From Gemmatimonadota bacterium (GTDB lineage Bacteria > Gemmatimonadota > Gemmatimonadetes > Gemmatimonadales > Gemmatimonadaceae), in assembly GCA_003222065.1 (NCBI GenBank), contig QHUV01000160.1:1-14361 (forward strand): a DNA stretch of 14,361 bases, in the 5' to 3' direction. A model generated the notes under the pieces. The model was not told where the DNA came from. It was given only the letters and a program-made list of their open reading frames with translations, and searched no databases. Positions within the stretch are counted from its first letter, which is position 1. Every line of letters begins with the position of its first letter. A program made the position numbers and the translations under genes. This document shows positions 13,223 through 14,361 of the stretch, in pieces.

Positions 13223-13993
13223 TCACGTCATTTCCTTTCTCGCGAGAAACATCTCACTGCTTGCATCGCGCTCGAGAGACACGCTCCACCCTCGATAGCG
13301 ATTCTCGAGCTCGTGAAGGGTCGGTCCCGCACGGCGTGCGTCCGGGGTCTCGACAAGGTGAATTCCGCCATCGGCAGTTGCACCTTGGAGCAGCTTGATG
13401 ACTCGCGCGCGTTGTGGAGCACTCAAGCCACGCAAAGCGGCGGAGGTGACGATCACCGCGTCGAGCTCGGCATCGGGTGCCCAAGCCAGCCAGTCGGCTC
13501 TGAGCACGTGTACCCTCTCCCCCAAACCGGCGGCAGCAGCAGCGTTGAGCACGCGCTCAATGACATCCTCTTCGTCCGCAACCGCTGTCACTTCGCAGCC
13601 GTTGGCGGCGAGGTAGAGGGCTGGCGCCTGTGCTGCGGATCCGGCGACCAACACCCGTGCTTCGCCTATCGGCCGGACGGAGCGTACGACCACGTCATCG
13701 GCCTGCAATCCCCAGTGCTCCGGGCGCCGCATCTCTCGAATCACCTTGAGTCGACGCCGCCGCCACGTCTGATACGTGGGCAAGCGGAGTCGGCGGAAAA
13801 TCAAGCGATCGACCTCTTCTGCGAGAAGGAGCTCCGTGAGTACCAGCTGCGCCTGTTCGGCGAGGACAGACACGGCCTCGTCGCCGATGCCAAGCAGCGC
13901 GCTACGCGGAATTGACTCCTTGTAGTTCTCGATTTCCTCTTCGACGAACAGCCCGTATTCGTGTTTGAGGGACCGTGCCGGTCGATTCGCCAT
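13223..13993 (-). CDS. Methyltransferase-fold protein with degenerate SAM motif
   Basis: 256 residues from the chosen ATG. The N-terminal half is helical and charged (HEYGLFVEEEIENYKESIPR at 11-30, then LRLPTYQTWRRRRLKVIREM at 69-88). The C-terminal half (about 112-253) has the strand-helix order of a class I methyltransferase: ARVLVAGSAAQAPALYLAAN (112-131), EVTAVADEEDVIERVLNAAA (134-153), RVHVLRADWLAW, DAVIVTSAAL, GGIHLVET. Motif I lacks the usual Gly-x-Gly-x-Gly (VAGSAAQAPA), while the acidic residues after motif II are kept, so SAM binding is uncertain. The ATG at 13993 is preferred; a GTG at 14035, just after the upstream stop, is possible, and starts further up would overlap the efflux gene. 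Downstream of and probably cotranscribed with the cation-efflux gene. Function unknown; a link to metal efflux is only positional. Confidence 0.7.
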   Translation of the reverse strand: MANRPARSLKHEYGLFVEEEIENYKESIPRSALLGIGDEAVSVLAEQAQLVLTELLLAEEVDRLIFRRLRLPTYQTWRRRRLKVIREMRRPEHWGLQADDVVVRSVRPIGEARVLVAGSAAQAPALYLAANGCEVTAVADEEDVIERVLNAAAAAGLGERVHVLRADWLAWAPDAELDAVIVTSAALRGLSAPQRARVIKLLQGATADGGIHLVETPDARRAGPTLHELENRYRGWSVSLERDASSEMFLARKEMT

Positions 13994-14042
13994 GCGCTCG
14001 GGGTGGGGGACTCCGGCAGCAGAAAGTAGGTCCACCGGAGAG

Positions 14043-14361
14043 TTACGCAAGTGCGCCCCACGCGGGCTCCACATGGACCGTGATCTCGGCCGCCCCATAC
14101 TTGGAAGCCAGCGCTTCCTCAACGCGATCGGCGAGGGCATGCGCCCTATCCACTGGCGTGGCGCCCGGCACCGCGATTGTCAACTCGGCGAAGAGAACAC
14201 CCGATGCGGAGTATCGCGAACGAATTCCGCGTACCTCGACGATGCCTGGGATGTCCGCGATGATGCGTCGTAGCTCGTCGGCCTGAACGGCGCGCTGATC
14301 CACCAGAATCGGAATCGAGCGGCGCAAGATTGCCCAACCGCTGAATGCGATAATCAGCGCG
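14043..14361 (-). CDS. Cation diffusion facilitator transporter, C-terminal part (5' end beyond window)
   Basis: The last 105 codons of a CDF-type metal/proton antiporter of the inner membrane. The visible part begins in a transmembrane helix (ALIIAFSGWAILRRSIPILV) and continues with the cytoplasmic ferredoxin-like domain: VDQRAVQADELRRIIADIPG, VEVRGIRSRYSASGVLFAEL, then TIAVPGATPVDRAHALADRV and ITVHVEPAWGALA. The helix ending in an RRS-x-x-x-L-x-D segment followed by beta-alpha-beta-beta-alpha-beta is characteristic. The metal-site residues in the membrane part lie outside, so the transported ion (Zn, Fe, Co or Mn) cannot be judged. The gene stops 49 bases before the next ATG on the same strand. 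Confidence 0.88.
   Translation of the reverse strand, partial: ALIIAFSGWAILRRSIPILVDQRAVQADELRRIIADIPGIVEVRGIRSRYSASGVLFAELTIAVPGATPVDRAHALADRVEEALASKYGAAEITVHVEPAWGALA

Noticed and set aside
14036..14140. Start of the methyltransferase-like gene at 14140
   Set aside because: It would overlap the end of the cation-efflux gene by about 100 bases and add residues without any pattern.

Overview
The window is a GC-rich bacterial chromosomal segment, complete in the middle and cut by a gene at each end. Gene content (an NtrY/NtrX-like two-component pair, a NYN protein with LOTUS domains and Arg/Gly-rich linkers, a tdh-kbl pair, a Ddl-like ATP-grasp enzyme coupled to a zinc peptidase, small lineage-specific proteins) and general protein style resemble soil Gemmatimonadota. 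That placement is an inference from remembered protein resemblance; no rRNA or other marker is present. There are no tRNAs, rRNAs, CRISPR arrays, transposases or phage genes.

Left part (1-3345, minus strand): one tightly packed operon, read right to left. It encodes an NtrY-like membrane histidine kinase, two paralogous small membrane/coiled-coil proteins, and an NtrC/NtrX-type sigma-54 activator that runs off the left edge. A very G-rich stretch (six runs of at least four G on the coding strand) sits 20-57 bases upstream of the activator's start codon.

Middle (3420-6542, plus strand): a YjbQ/UPF0047 protein, then a large NYN-LOTUS-RGR-LOTUS protein. Its stop codon overlaps the TTG start of a 5'-truncated 3-methyladenine DNA glycosylase lacking the catalytic half. 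A perfect 15-bp hairpin at 6564-6597 separates this from the convergent gene for a secreted, probable outer-membrane beta-barrel protein (6619-7284, minus). A short, apparently truncated HIRAN-like protein (7481-7687, plus) overlaps the 3' end of kbl.

Threonine catabolism (7653-9944, minus): threonine 3-dehydrogenase (tdh, GTG start) followed by 2-amino-3-ketobutyrate CoA ligase (kbl). Together they convert threonine to glycine and acetyl-CoA. The Tdh has Asp in place of the first structural-zinc cysteine.

A 740-base stretch (9945-10684) has no convincing protein gene. It holds a good sigma-70-like promoter, local inverted repeats and a terminator-like hairpin, consistent with an unassigned small RNA, and a 24-bp dyad. 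After it comes a 34-residue protein made of KRGGAK repeats (18 Lys/Arg, no acids), with a strong Shine-Dalgarno and an intrinsic terminator.

Right part (10851-14361, minus strand): a zinc metallopeptidase and a Ddl-like ATP-grasp ligase joined by a 4-bp overlap; a small uncharacterised protein with its own terminator; a methyltransferase-fold protein with a degenerate SAM loop; and the C-terminal domain of a cation diffusion facilitator entering from the right edge. The features most worth follow-up are the KRGG micro-protein, the peptidase/ATP-grasp couplet, the G-rich element before the sigma-54 activator, the truncated glycosylase and the candidate RNA.
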